Source of the DNA: Aurantimonas marina
GTDB taxonomy: Bacteria > Pseudomonadota > Alphaproteobacteria > Rhizobiales > Rhizobiaceae
NCBI RefSeq assembly: GCF_017183135.1
Contig: NZ_JADDXW010000007.1
Location: 124,001-188,000, forward strand
Length of the DNA: 64,000 bases
Direction: 5' to 3'
The position numbers and the translations under genes are program-made. Under the pieces are notes generated by a model. That model was not told where the DNA came from. It saw nothing but the letters and a program-made list of their open reading frames with translations, and did not search any database. Below are positions 34,091 to 42,741 of this stretch, piece after piece. Each line of letters opens with the position of its first letter. Within the stretch, counting starts at the first letter, position 1.

Positions 34091-35122
34091 CTAGCCGGCT
34101 GATCCGGCGGGGGTTTTGGATCGCGACATGAGGCGCCCGATCCATGCGAACAGATTAGGCTCGGCGGTGCCGAATAGCCCGGCGGGGCGATAGATCAGCA
34201 CCAGCAGCACGGCGAGGGCGACGATGATCTGGCTGGCGCCGAAGATCCCGGCGGCTTCCTCGGCTGGGCGCAGGATCTCGGTGAACAGCGTCAGAGCCGC
34301 GGCGGCGATGGCCGCGCCGGTGATCGAGCCGGTACCGCCCAGCACCACCATCACGACGAGCTGGAAGGCGAGCAGGAAGGAGAAGGAGGACGGGCTGATC
34401 AGGGTGACCAAATGCACCCAGAGGCCGCCGGCGATGCCGGCGAAGAAGGCGCCGAGGGCGAAGGCGAGGACCCGAGTGCGCGCCACCTTCACGCCGAGGC
34501 AGGCGGCGGCGAGCTCGTTCTCGCGGATCGCCAGCATGGTGCGCCCGAGGGATGAATGCTTCACCTGCCAGCAGACATAGATTGTCACCAGCACGAACAG
34601 GAATACCCACCAGAGCGTGGTCTCGGCCGGCAGTCCGCTGAGGCCGAGGGCGCCGCGGGTGATGCCGCGCAGATTCACAGCGAAGCTCTGGACGATGAAG
34701 ATCAGGCCGAGGGTGGCGACGGCGAGATAATGGCCGCGCAGGCGCAGCACCGGGAAGCCGACGATCACCGCCGCAGCGGCGGCCACGACGCCACCGGCGA
34801 GGAGGGCAGGTAGAAACGCCCATTCCTGTGCGACGAGCAACCCTGGCAGATCCGGCAGCATCAGGCCCTTGCGCGCCGACGGCATGGCCAGGATGGCAGT
34901 GACGTAGCCACCGATGGTCATGAAGGCGGGATGGCCAAGGGAGAACAGGCCAACGAAGCCGTTGGTGACATTGAGGCTCACCGCCAGGATGACGTTGAGC
35001 CCGGCGAACTGGATGATCGATAGGATGTACGGATCGAAATTGGCCCTGGCCGCCCAGACCAGCACCGCGCCGATGGCCGCCATCGTGGCAAAGCGGGGCA
35101 GGAAGGTGTCGCGCCTACTCAT
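34091..35122 (-). CDS. Branched-chain-type ABC transporter permease (LivM family)
   Basis: The 343-residue membrane protein has LivM character: about eight to ten hydrophobic helices, the conserved early segment LNVILAVSLNVTNGFVGLFSLG, and the ATPase-contact stretch around AIRENELAAACLGVKVARTR. ATG 35122 overlaps the LivH stop (ATGA); upstream open frame belongs to noise over LivH. It forms the inner-membrane pore with LivH. Confidence 0.92.
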   Translation of the reverse strand: MSRRDTFLPRFATMAAIGAVLVWAARANFDPYILSIIQFAGLNVILAVSLNVTNGFVGLFSLGHPAFMTIGGYVTAILAMPSARKGLMLPDLPGLLVAQEWAFLPALLAGGVVAAAAAVIVGFPVLRLRGHYLAVATLGLIFIVQSFAVNLRGITRGALGLSGLPAETTLWWVFLFVLVTIYVCWQVKHSSLGRTMLAIRENELAAACLGVKVARTRVLAFALGAFFAGIAGGLWVHLVTLISPSSFSFLLAFQLVVMVVLGGTGSITGAAIAAAALTLFTEILRPAEEAAGIFGASQIIVALAVLLVLIYRPAGLFGTAEPNLFAWIGRLMSRSKTPAGSAG

Positions 35123-36015
35123 GCCCGGCCCTCCGTGTTGCGACCGAGAAAGCCGTTCGGCATCACCAGGAGGACGAGGATCAGCGCCCCGAACACGAAC
35201 GCGTTGCGATAGCCGGAGAATTCCGGCGGCAGCAACCCGACGAACAGCACCTCCGACAGGCCCAGAACATAGCCGCCGAGCATCGCGCCGGGGATCGAGC
35301 CGACGCCGCCGATCACCGCCGCGACGAAGGCCTTCAGGCCGGGCAGCAGCCCCATCAACGGGCTGATCTGGCCGTATTTGCTGCCCCACATCAGCCCGGC
35401 CGTGGCGGCGAGGGCGCTGCCGATGGCAAAAGCCATGGTGATCATGCGGTCGATATTGATGCCCATCAGCCGCGCGACGTCATAGTTCTCGGCCGTGGCG
35501 CGCATGGCGACGCCGACCTTGGTGAAGCGAACGAAGCAGACCAGGGCGATCATCAGCACGATGGCCAGAATGACGATGACGACGTCGATGACCCGGAAGC
35601 TGAGCGTTCCGAGGGTCAGCAGCTGGCCGAGATAGGCCGGCACCACGAAGGTGCGCGGCTGGGCACTGATCGTGATGACTGCGAGGTTCTCCAGGATGAT
35701 CGCAACGGCGAGCGAGGCGATGAAGCCGGTCACCTGCGGGGCGCCGCGCATCGGCCGGAACGCCGCCCGCTCGATGATGACGCCGGCCAGCGCCCCGGCT
35801 GCAAGAACGATCGCCACCGCGACAGGGAAGGGCGCATGCGCCACGGCGAGGCTCGCCAGTGTGGCGAAGGCGCCGATGGTGAAGATGTCGCCATGAGCGA
35901 AATTGATCAGCCGGACGATGCCGTAGATCATCGAGAAGCCGATCGCGATCAGCGCGTACATCGAGCCGAGGATCAGGCCGTTGACGAGCTGGGCGAGAAT
36001 GTAGGAACCGGTCAT
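35119..36015 (-). CDS. Branched-chain-type ABC transporter permease (LivH family)
   Basis: The 298-residue LivH-type permease contains NGLILGSMYALIAIGFSMIY, the RLINFAHGDIFTIGAF motif and GGVGSIPGAMLGGYVLG, all standard for the family. The coupling loop is MRATAENYDVARLMGINIDR. ATG 36015 shares one base with the LivF stop (TGATG on the coding strand). The longer open frame is antisense to LivF. Confidence 0.93.
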   Translation of the reverse strand: MTGSYILAQLVNGLILGSMYALIAIGFSMIYGIVRLINFAHGDIFTIGAFATLASLAVAHAPFPVAVAIVLAAGALAGVIIERAAFRPMRGAPQVTGFIASLAVAIILENLAVITISAQPRTFVVPAYLGQLLTLGTLSFRVIDVVIVILAIVLMIALVCFVRFTKVGVAMRATAENYDVARLMGINIDRMITMAFAIGSALAATAGLMWGSKYGQISPLMGLLPGLKAFVAAVIGGVGSIPGAMLGGYVLGLSEVLFVGLLPPEFSGYRNAFVFGALILVLLVMPNGFLGRNTEGRA

Positions 36016-36740
36016 CAGGCCGCCCCGAGATAGGCGCGTCGGACGTCGGCGTCCTGCGCGAGTTCCCTGCCGGTGCCCGACAGGACGAGGGAACCAGCCT
36101 CTAGGACGTAGGCGCGGTCTGCGATGTCGAGGGCCATGGCGGCGTTCTGCTCGACGAGGAGGACGGTAACGCCCTCGCTGCGGATCCGCTCGAGGATATC
36201 GAAGATCTGCTCGACGAGCTGGGGGGCAAGGCCGAGGGAGGGCTCGTCGAGCAGCAGCAGCTTCGGCCGGCTCATCAGCGCACGGCCGATCACCAGCATC
36301 ATCTGCTCGCCGCCGGAGAGCCGATCGCCGGGAACGGACCCGCGCGTCTTCAGGATCGGAAACACCCCCTGGATGTCCCGGATTTCCTGCTCGATCGCGG
36401 CCTTGTCCTTGCGCAGATAGGCGCCGATCCGCAGGTTTTCCGTGACCGTGAGATTGGCGAAGACCTGACGCCCCTCCGGACAATGGGAAATGCCGGCAGC
36501 GACGATCTGGTCGGCCTTCATCCGGCCGAGATCGAGCGGTTCGGCGCTCGGTTCGGGCGTGAACAGGATCCGTCCGCTCTCGGGGCGCAGCAGGCCGGAG
36601 ATCGCGGCCAGCGTCGTCGTCTTGCCGGCCCCGTTGGCGCCGATCAATGCGACGATCTCGCTCTTCTCGACGGTGAGGTCGATGCCGCGCAACGCGTGGG
36701 TGCCCCCACGTCTGACGTTGAGATCCTCAAGCCGCAGCAT
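36015..36740 (-). CDS. Branched-chain-type ABC transporter ATPase (LivF family)
   Basis: The 241-residue ATPase has Walker A GANGAGKTT, signature LSGGEQQ-like (LSGGEQMML), Walker B LLLLDEPSLGLAP and the LLVEQN switch-histidine region where LivF proteins carry Q-N. ATG 36740 is preferred to GTG 36746 because AGGAAGG stands six bases before it. It overlaps the LivG gene by 14 bases and pairs with it as the two ATPases of the transporter. Confidence 0.93.
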   Translation of the reverse strand: MLRLEDLNVRRGGTHALRGIDLTVEKSEIVALIGANGAGKTTTLAAISGLLRPESGRILFTPEPSAEPLDLGRMKADQIVAAGISHCPEGRQVFANLTVTENLRIGAYLRKDKAAIEQEIRDIQGVFPILKTRGSVPGDRLSGGEQMMLVIGRALMSRPKLLLLDEPSLGLAPQLVEQIFDILERIRSEGVTVLLVEQNAAMALDIADRAYVLEAGSLVLSGTGRELAQDADVRRAYLGAA

Positions 36741-37527
36741 CGGCACCCTTCCTGCGACGGCCGAGATAGGCCTCGATCACCTTCGGATTGCTCTGGATCA
36801 GCTCGGGCGTCCCCGAAGCCAGCACTATGCCCTGGTTGACGACGATGATGTGCCGGCAAAGCCCCATCACCATCTTCATGTCGTGCTCGACGAGAAGCGT
36901 GGTGATGCCGAGTTCGCCGTGGAGGCGGCGGATGGTCTCGCCGAGATCGGTAGTTTCCTGCGGATTCATGCCGGCGGTCGGCTCATCGAGAAGCAGGAGG
37001 CTCGGCTCGGTTGCGAGCGCGCGGGCGAACTCGACCTTGCGCTGGTCGCCATAGGGCAGGCTGCCGACGATCTCTTCCGCGCGGCGGGCGAGACCGAGTA
37101 CCTCTAGGGCCGCCATGGCGCGCTCCCGGATGTCGCGCTCGGCCTTCTGCGCCGAGGGTAGGCGCAAAACGGTGGGCACGAAGCCCGACCCGTGGCGCAT
37201 GTGAACGCCGACCATGACATTGTCGATCACCGGCAGTTCGCGGAACAGCCGGATGTTCTGAAAGGTGCGCGCCATGCCGAGCCATGCGTTGCGTTCCGGC
37301 GGATTGCCGCCGACCGCCTCGCCGCGAAAGCGGATTGCGCCCGAACTCGGCTTGAGCACCCCGGTGAGAAGATTGAAGGCGGTGGTCTTGCCGGATCCGT
37401 TCGGGCCGATCAGCCCAGCCAGTTCGCCCTCGGCCAGCGAGAAGGTCACGCCGTCGAGCGCTTTCACGCCTCCGAAATTCTTGCGGAGGTCGTCGACCGT
37501 CAGGAGGGCTCCGGATGCCGATGCCAT
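36727..37527 (-). CDS. Branched-chain-type ABC transporter ATPase (LivG family)
   Basis: The 266-residue ATPase has Walker A GPNGSGKTT, the LivG-type segment RTFQNIRLFRELPVIDNVM, a signature LPYGDQRKVEFARAL (Y replaces the usual S/G, which is common in LivG) and Walker B LLLLDEPTAGMNP followed by LLVEHDM. ATG 37527 gives MASASGALLTVDDL; a TTG at 37548 is less likely. It is the promoter-proximal gene of the 12-gene leftward operon, transcribed from the 37.5-37.7 kb divergent region. Confidence 0.92.
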   Translation of the reverse strand: MASASGALLTVDDLRKNFGGVKALDGVTFSLAEGELAGLIGPNGSGKTTAFNLLTGVLKPSSGAIRFRGEAVGGNPPERNAWLGMARTFQNIRLFRELPVIDNVMVGVHMRHGSGFVPTVLRLPSAQKAERDIRERAMAALEVLGLARRAEEIVGSLPYGDQRKVEFARALATEPSLLLLDEPTAGMNPQETTDLGETIRRLHGELGITTLLVEHDMKMVMGLCRHIIVVNQGIVLASGTPELIQSNPKVIEAYLGRRRKGADAAA

Positions 37528-37580
37528 TGAGGAGATGTGCCCCGCCAAGTTCGTATGCAGGCCGTTACGGTCCAGCTATC

Positions 37581-37624
37581 TTCCATTTGTTAGAAAGCTA
37601 GCACGCATATTTCATTTGTTACAA
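37581..37624. promoter_or_regulatory. Candidate operator: two near-identical 15-bp direct repeats
   Basis: TTCCATTTGTTAGAA (37581-37595) and TTTCATTTGTTACAA (37610-37624) differ at only two positions and are 29 bp apart, close to three helical turns. They lie in the AT-richer gap between the leftward Liv operon and the rightward cysteine hydrolase gene, each containing a quasi-palindromic TTGTTA(C/G)AA core. This is a plausible operator for the operon's RpiR-family regulator; the assignment is inferred from position only. Confidence 0.5.
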
Positions 37625-37699
37625 GCCGGCTTGTGCACTAAAAAAGCTTGCCCGACACGAAGGCAAATGTCGCGGCGGCCTGTGATCGGAGGAGTGGGG

Positions 37700-38344
37700 A
37701 TGGCGAACTACAGTCGAGAAATTCCGGTGGTGCGGGAACAGACGGCACTGCTGTTCATCGACGTGCAGAACTATACGGCCGACCGGAATGGCGGCGAGTT
37801 CAAGGGCTCCGGCGGGCCGAGCGAGGCCGAGCGGGCCTATTATTTCGACCGGATGGAAAACCTCGCGCTGCCGAATATGCAGCGGCTTCAAGCGGCCTGT
37901 CGGGCGGGCGGCGTCGAAGTCCTCTACACGCTGATCGAAAATCTCACCGCCGACGGCCGCGACCGCAGCCTCGACTACAAGATCTCCGGCATCGACGTAC
38001 CGAAGGGCTCCTGGGACGCAAAGGTCGCCGAAGCCATCGCGCCGGGGCCGGACGAGATCGTTCTTCCGAAGACCTCCTCCAGCGTTTTCATCTCCACGAA
38101 CATCGATTACGTACTGCGCAATCTCGGTGTGAAGCAACTGATCCTGTGCGGGGTCGTGTCCGACCAGTGTGTCGAATCAGCGGTCCGCGACGCCTGTGAT
38201 CTGGGCTATCTCGTGACCCTTGTGCCGGACGCCTGCGCCACCTTTACCGAGGAACGCCAGCAGGCCTCGGTGAAGGCGATCGCCGGCTATTGCCGCCAGC
38301 GCACGACGGACGAGCTTCTAGCCGAACTGAGGGCGGAAGCCTGA
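37700..38344 (+). CDS. Cysteine hydrolase (isochorismatase-like), copy 2
   Basis: The 214-residue protein is a paralogue of the product of 26166-26804, with D21 (LFIDVQNY), K124 (LPKTSSSVF) and C157 (SDQCVES) as the triad and long shared blocks such as DGRDRSLDYK and IVLPKTSS. ATG 37700 follows a GGAGG ribosome binding site; the open frame upstream crosses the divergent promoter region. It starts a two-gene rightward unit opposite the Liv operon. The two copies bracket the whole 12-gene operon. Confidence 0.9.
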   Translation: MANYSREIPVVREQTALLFIDVQNYTADRNGGEFKGSGGPSEAERAYYFDRMENLALPNMQRLQAACRAGGVEVLYTLIENLTADGRDRSLDYKISGIDVPKGSWDAKVAEAIAPGPDEIVLPKTSSSVFISTNIDYVLRNLGVKQLILCGVVSDQCVESAVRDACDLGYLVTLVPDACATFTEERQQASVKAIAGYCRQRTTDELLAELRAEA

Positions 38345-39264
38345 TGGAACGGCGCGACCTCGGGCGGGTGCTGATCACCGGCGCCGCCGGCTTCGTCGGT
38401 GCAGCCCTGGTCGAGACCCTGCGCGCCGACGGTATCGTGGTGATAGCCTCCGATGTCGGGGCGCCTAGCGCGGCGGGCCTCGTGCCGTGCGACATCACCG
38501 ACGGCGATGCCGTCGCCGCGATGGTTGGAGGCAGCGCGCCCAACACGATCATCCATTGTGGCGCGGTCTCCGGCCCGATGGTCATGGCCGACCGGCCCTT
38601 GGATATCTGGCGCATCAATGTCTTGGGCACTGCGCATGTGCTGGAAGCAGCCCGGCGACAAGGGGTCGGCCGTGTAATCGTCTGCTCGACGAGCGAGGTT
38701 TATGGCAGCCGCAACGAAGGGGTTGTCGATGAGCAAACCCGGCCCGAGCCCGACAATGTCTATGGGGCCAGCAAGCTGGCGGCCGAGCAGGCGGTGATCG
38801 GCTACCGCCGGGAACATGGCCTCGACGCAGCCGCGATCCGCCTGTCGTGGATCTACGGTCCGGGCCGCCGCACCCCGACCGATCTCGAACGCCTCCTGCG
38901 AAACGCGCTCGGCGGCCGGCCGACGGTTTTCGGCGGACGGCCGCAGGACGTGACCCATTACCTCTTCCTAGATGACGCCGTGGGCGGTCTCCTCTGCGCT
39001 GCCACGGCCGGATCGGTCGGATGGCCGGTCTGTAATGTGACCACGGGCAGGGGGAAGCCGCTTGCGGATGTCGTTGCGGCGATCCGTACGGTCCTACCGA
39101 ACCTGCAGGTGGAGTTCAGCGGCACAGAGCCGACGGTTGTGCGGCCGAGCGGCTTCGACCAGACCCGCACCGCGCAATCCTTAGGATTTCGGCCGGAGAT
39201 CGATTTTGAAACGGGCATAGGACGCATCATCGAAGCGCTTCGTCGCGCGCCCAACGTCTTGTAA
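38344..39264 (+). CDS. NAD-dependent epimerase/dehydratase family protein
   Basis: The 306-residue extended SDR has the dinucleotide motif TGAAGFVGAA at about 12-21, the STSEVYGS serine region and the YGASK catalytic Tyr-Lys pair (about residues 139-143), then SWIYGPGRR. It resembles UDP-glucose 4-epimerase-like and uronate-dehydrogenase-like proteins, but the substrate cannot be fixed from sequence. ATG 38344 overlaps the previous stop (TGATG), so it is coupled to the cysteine hydrolase. The gap to the convergent amidase gene is 57 bp. Confidence 0.87.
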   Translation: MERRDLGRVLITGAAGFVGAALVETLRADGIVVIASDVGAPSAAGLVPCDITDGDAVAAMVGGSAPNTIIHCGAVSGPMVMADRPLDIWRINVLGTAHVLEAARRQGVGRVIVCSTSEVYGSRNEGVVDEQTRPEPDNVYGASKLAAEQAVIGYRREHGLDAAAIRLSWIYGPGRRTPTDLERLLRNALGGRPTVFGGRPQDVTHYLFLDDAVGGLLCAATAGSVGWPVCNVTTGRGKPLADVVAAIRTVLPNLQVEFSGTEPTVVRPSGFDQTRTAQSLGFRPEIDFETGIGRIIEALRRAPNVL

Positions 39265-39321
39265 TCATCGCCGGGCATCATGCCGATTGAATCGCACCGG
39301 CGCCGCTGCGCCTCTGCCGGT

Positions 39322-40683
39322 TCACGGCCGGTCTTCGGCGAGGCGATTGCGCTCTTGCATGGCAGCCTGCAGTGTCGCCGCCACGGCCATGGCGAGATCC
39401 TCACGGCCGTGTCGCGCGCAGATCTGCATGCCGATCGGCAGGCCGTCCGCGGTCGTGGCCACCGGCACAGAGATTGCGCAGAGATCGAGATAGTTCGCCA
39501 GTCGCGTCAGCCGCGACATGGGGAAGACCGCCTCGTCGACATCGCTTAGGGAGCAGGCGGGGAAGGGCGTCGTCGGCAGCAGGATGACCTCGCCGGCGCC
39601 GAGAACGTCGTCGAGTGCGCCGAGCGCCTCGTGCCGCGCAGCGACCCGCGTGGCATGGGCTGCGTCGTCTATGACGGCTCCCTGCCGGACGCGGCTGCGC
39701 GCGGCCGGGTCGAGCGGCATGTCGGGATCGTCGACGAGATGGCTGAGCGCGCCATAGGCCTCCTTCGCCATGATCGCCCCGGTATCGGCCTGATAGTCGA
39801 CGAATGCACGCGGCAGGATGAGAGACTGCACCGACACGCCCGTCTCGGACAATGCGGAGATGCTGGCGAGAAACGCGGCAGCCACGCTCGGGTCGAGCGG
39901 GTCCAGTTCCGCACGCGACGGCGTCCTGACGATGCCGGTTGATGTGCGCGGAACCGAGGGGCGGGCCTGCGGCTCGCGCATCGCCTCGAAGATGAGCCGC
40001 GCATCGTCGATGTGGTGGGTGAGGGGGCCGATCGTGTCGAAGGCCGGCGACAGCGGCGCGACGCCCATAGTGGGGACCGCGCCGTGGCTGGTCTTCAGGC
40101 CGATCGTCCCGCAGAGCGCGGCCGGAATGCGGACCGAGCCGCTCGTATCGGAGCCGATCGCCGCCGGCACCATGTTGGCCGCGACGGCCACCGCCGAGCC
40201 GCTGCTGGATCCGCCGGCCACGTAATGGTCCTCTGCGACCCGCGGGTTGCGCGGCGAGCCAAGTGCCGCGTTGGTGCCCCAGCTGCCGAAGGCAAACTCC
40301 ACCATCTGGGTCTTGCCGATTAGCACCATGCCGGCGTCTTCCAGCCGGCGCAGGAACGGCGCGGTCGTGGTTGCGGGCATCGTGCCATAGGCGCGCGAAC
40401 CAAATCCGGTGACCCGGCCCTTCATGTCGGCGAGGTCCTTCACCGCGATGGGAATGCCGTGCAGAGGACCGCGCACCCGTCCCTCGGCGCGCTCGGTATC
40501 CAGCCGGCGGGCAGCGGCGAGTGCGGCTTCGGGATAGACCGCCACGAAGGCGTGTAGCGTACCGTCCTGCGCCTCGATCCGGGTCAGGCATTCCGTGACC
40601 AGCGCCTCGCTGGTCAGCTCTCCCGCCGCTATGCGGCGCGCGAGTTCCGCAAAGGGCAATGCAACGATATCTGTCTGCAGCAT
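39322..40683 (-). CDS. Amidase-signature family amidase, copy 2
   Basis: The 453-residue enzyme has the triad K82 (IAVKDLAD), cis-Ser S159 (VAGGSSSGSA) and nucleophile S183 (SDTSGSVRIPA). Like copy 1 (26817-28187) it has the FDTIGPL/FDTPGIL-type segment after the active site, but the two differ through much of the rest, so their substrates may differ. It is a single gene reading left, divergent from the second Liv transporter, from which it is separated by 217 bp with a 9-bp inverted repeat. Confidence 0.92.
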   Translation of the reverse strand: MLQTDIVALPFAELARRIAAGELTSEALVTECLTRIEAQDGTLHAFVAVYPEAALAAARRLDTERAEGRVRGPLHGIPIAVKDLADMKGRVTGFGSRAYGTMPATTTAPFLRRLEDAGMVLIGKTQMVEFAFGSWGTNAALGSPRNPRVAEDHYVAGGSSSGSAVAVAANMVPAAIGSDTSGSVRIPAALCGTIGLKTSHGAVPTMGVAPLSPAFDTIGPLTHHIDDARLIFEAMREPQARPSVPRTSTGIVRTPSRAELDPLDPSVAAAFLASISALSETGVSVQSLILPRAFVDYQADTGAIMAKEAYGALSHLVDDPDMPLDPAARSRVRQGAVIDDAAHATRVAARHEALGALDDVLGAGEVILLPTTPFPACSLSDVDEAVFPMSRLTRLANYLDLCAISVPVATTADGLPIGMQICARHGREDLAMAVAATLQAAMQERNRLAEDRP

Positions 40684-40765
40684 GGCGGAATTCTCCGGCG
40701 TGGTTCGCCGTGAAGGGGGTGTGGACCCGAGTCATATCCGATCCGTGCTTTCGCGCCTGCCCTTA

Positions 40766-40810
40766 AACTGTCGCGAAGTGTCGCTCCAAGCGAGCCCCCT
40801 TGCGACAGTT
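40766..40810. promoter_or_regulatory. 9-bp inverted repeat in the amidase/LivH divergent region
   Basis: AACTGTCGC (40766-40774) is matched by GCGACAGTT (40802-40810), an exact inverted repeat with a 27-base spacer. It lies in the 217-bp gap between the leftward amidase and the rightward Liv genes. Arms about 3.5 helical turns apart could bind a regulator, possibly the HTH protein encoded at 45695, or form a leader hairpin. No experiment or known motif supports a choice. Confidence 0.4.
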
Positions 40811-40900
40811 GCCGCGCTGCAAACCCATTGTCCCGTTTGCGGAAAGCGTCCATCGTTCCCGCTGCCCTGCCGTTTCCCCGCAGAACCGAAGAGCACCAGC

Positions 40901-41803
40901 ATGAGCCTCCTGGCGATCTCCGAACAGGCGATCAACGGCCTGATCATCAGTTCCTTCTACGCGCTTACCGCGCTGGGGTTGGCGGTCATCTTCGGCGTCC
41001 TCAGGATCGTGAACTTCGCCCATGGCGAACTCTACATGCTTGGCGGGTATGCCTATTACCTGGCGATCAGCGCGCTTGGCCTGCCGCCGCTCTTCGCGCT
41101 TCTGGTCGCGGCGGTGGCTTTGTTTGCCGTGGGGGCCGCGATCGAATGGCTGCTGATCCGTCCGATCCATACTGGCAAGATCGACCGGCCCGAAGAATAT
41201 GCCATCATGATCACCTTCGCCCTGTCGATCTTTCTCCTGAATCTCGCCAACAGCGTCTTCGGCCCCTGGCCCCAGCGACCGGAGCCCCTGATGCGCGGCC
41301 GCGTCGAGATTGGCGAGTTGATCATCAGCGGTGACCGACTCGCTGCCGCCGCAGCCGCGGTCATCCTCATGACTGCCGTCATCATCGCGCTGCGCTATAC
41401 CTGGGCCGGTAAAGCCGTCCGCGCCGTCAGCCAGGACCGCATGGCCGCAGAGATCTATGGCATCAGTGTGCAGCGGGCGGGGCTGATCGCCTTCGGTGTC
41501 GGCGCCGCTCTGGCAGGGCTTGCCGGCGCGCTGATCGGCCCGGTCTTCAACGTCACGCCGCCGATGGGCGTGGTGCCCGTCATCAAGGCCTATATCATCG
41601 TCGTTCTCGGCGGGCTCGGATCTGTGCCCGGCGCGATCATCGGGGCGGTGATCCTCGGACAGGTGGAAAGCTTCGCCACGATCCTGATCCCCGACCCGAG
41701 CCGGGCGCTCGCCTACAAGGACGCCTACGGGCTTCTCGTGCTGGTCGCGGTGCTGCTTTTGCGTCCGCAGGGCCTCTTCGGTCGCGCGGAGCGCCGGGCG
41801 TGA
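40901..41803 (+). CDS. Branched-chain-type ABC transporter permease (LivH family), system 2
   Basis: The 300-residue permease shows LivH landmarks: INGLIISSFYALTALGLAVI, RIVNFAHGELYMLGGYAYY, the coupling loop VSQDRMAAEIYGISVQRAGL and GGLGSVPGAIIGAVILG. ATG 40901 gives the normal N-terminus MSLLAISEQAING; the upstream open frame lies in the promoter region. Its stop overlaps the GTG start of the LivM gene. First gene of a four-gene rightward transporter operon. Confidence 0.93.
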   Translation: MSLLAISEQAINGLIISSFYALTALGLAVIFGVLRIVNFAHGELYMLGGYAYYLAISALGLPPLFALLVAAVALFAVGAAIEWLLIRPIHTGKIDRPEEYAIMITFALSIFLLNLANSVFGPWPQRPEPLMRGRVEIGELIISGDRLAAAAAAVILMTAVIIALRYTWAGKAVRAVSQDRMAAEIYGISVQRAGLIAFGVGAALAGLAGALIGPVFNVTPPMGVVPVIKAYIIVVLGGLGSVPGAIIGAVILGQVESFATILIPDPSRALAYKDAYGLLVLVAVLLLRPQGLFGRAERRA

Positions 41804-42741
41804 GCGGGTACGCATCGCCGAAACTCGCCGGTTTCGCGTCTCTTGCCCTCGGCTTCGCCGTGCTGCCCTTCGCCGGGCTTTCCGACTACTGGATCTATAC
41901 GGTCACGATCGGCTTCTACTACGCGCTTCTGGCCGCAAGCTGGTCGCTGCTCGTCGGCTATGTCGGTCGGATCAGTTTCGCCCAGGCGGCAATGAGCGGT
42001 CTCGGCGGCTACGCCTCGGCGCTTAGCGTCATCCATCTAGGGCTGCCGGTCGGCCTCGGCCTCGTCACGGGCGTCGTCGTGGCGGCAGGCGTCGGCTTCG
42101 CGCTGGGCTGGCTGACGCTTCGGCTGCACGGCGCCTATCTCGGCCTGACCACGATCGCCTTCGGCGAAATCCTGCGCATTACTGTCACTGCCGAGCACGG
42201 CATCACCGAGGGTAGCCTGGGGCTGCGGGTACCGGCGCTCATCCCGGGCGGCAGCCGGTTCGACTACTACTATTTCTTCCTGGTGGTGACGGTCGTCTGC
42301 CTCGTCGCCATGGGGCTGCTCCTGCGTTCGCGGATCGGCCTGTTCTTCCAGTCGATCCGCGAGGACGAGGACGGGTCCGCCAGTCTCGGCGTCGACGTGA
42401 CCCTGTGGAAATGCGTCGCCTTCGCCGTGTCCAGCGCGTTTGCGGGCCTTGCCGGCGGGCTTTACGCGCATTTCGTGCAGCTCATCACGCCGTCAATGAT
42501 GTCGCTACAGGAGATGGGAATCGTCCTGGCGATGGCCGTCATCGGCGGATTTCACAACATTCTATACGCCGCCCTCGGCGGGATGCTGCTGCAGGTCCTG
42601 CTCGAGATGCTGCGTGAGGTGGAGCAATGGCGGCTGGTGGTGTTCGGCCTCGTCGCCATCCTGATGCTGCGCTTCGCGCCGAACGGTATCTTCGGCACGC
42701 TCGTCGACGCCTTCGCAAGCCGGAGGAAGCGGGATGCCTGA
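41800..42741 (+). CDS. Branched-chain-type ABC transporter permease (LivM family), system 2
   Basis: The 313-residue membrane protein has LivM features: YYALLAASWSLLVGYVGRIS, FAQAAMSGLGGYASAL, LRLHGAYLGLTTIAFGEILR and the coupling segment SIREDEDGSASLGVDVTLWK. It starts at GTG 41800 overlapping the LivH stop (GTGA), and ends 8 bases inside the next ATPase gene. It differs from the LivM at 34091 throughout, so the two Liv systems are not a recent duplication. Confidence 0.93.
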   Translation: MSGYASPKLAGFASLALGFAVLPFAGLSDYWIYTVTIGFYYALLAASWSLLVGYVGRISFAQAAMSGLGGYASALSVIHLGLPVGLGLVTGVVVAAGVGFALGWLTLRLHGAYLGLTTIAFGEILRITVTAEHGITEGSLGLRVPALIPGGSRFDYYYFFLVVTVVCLVAMGLLLRSRIGLFFQSIREDEDGSASLGVDVTLWKCVAFAVSSAFAGLAGGLYAHFVQLITPSMMSLQEMGIVLAMAVIGGFHNILYAALGGMLLQVLLEMLREVEQWRLVVFGLVAILMLRFAPNGIFGTLVDAFASRRKRDA

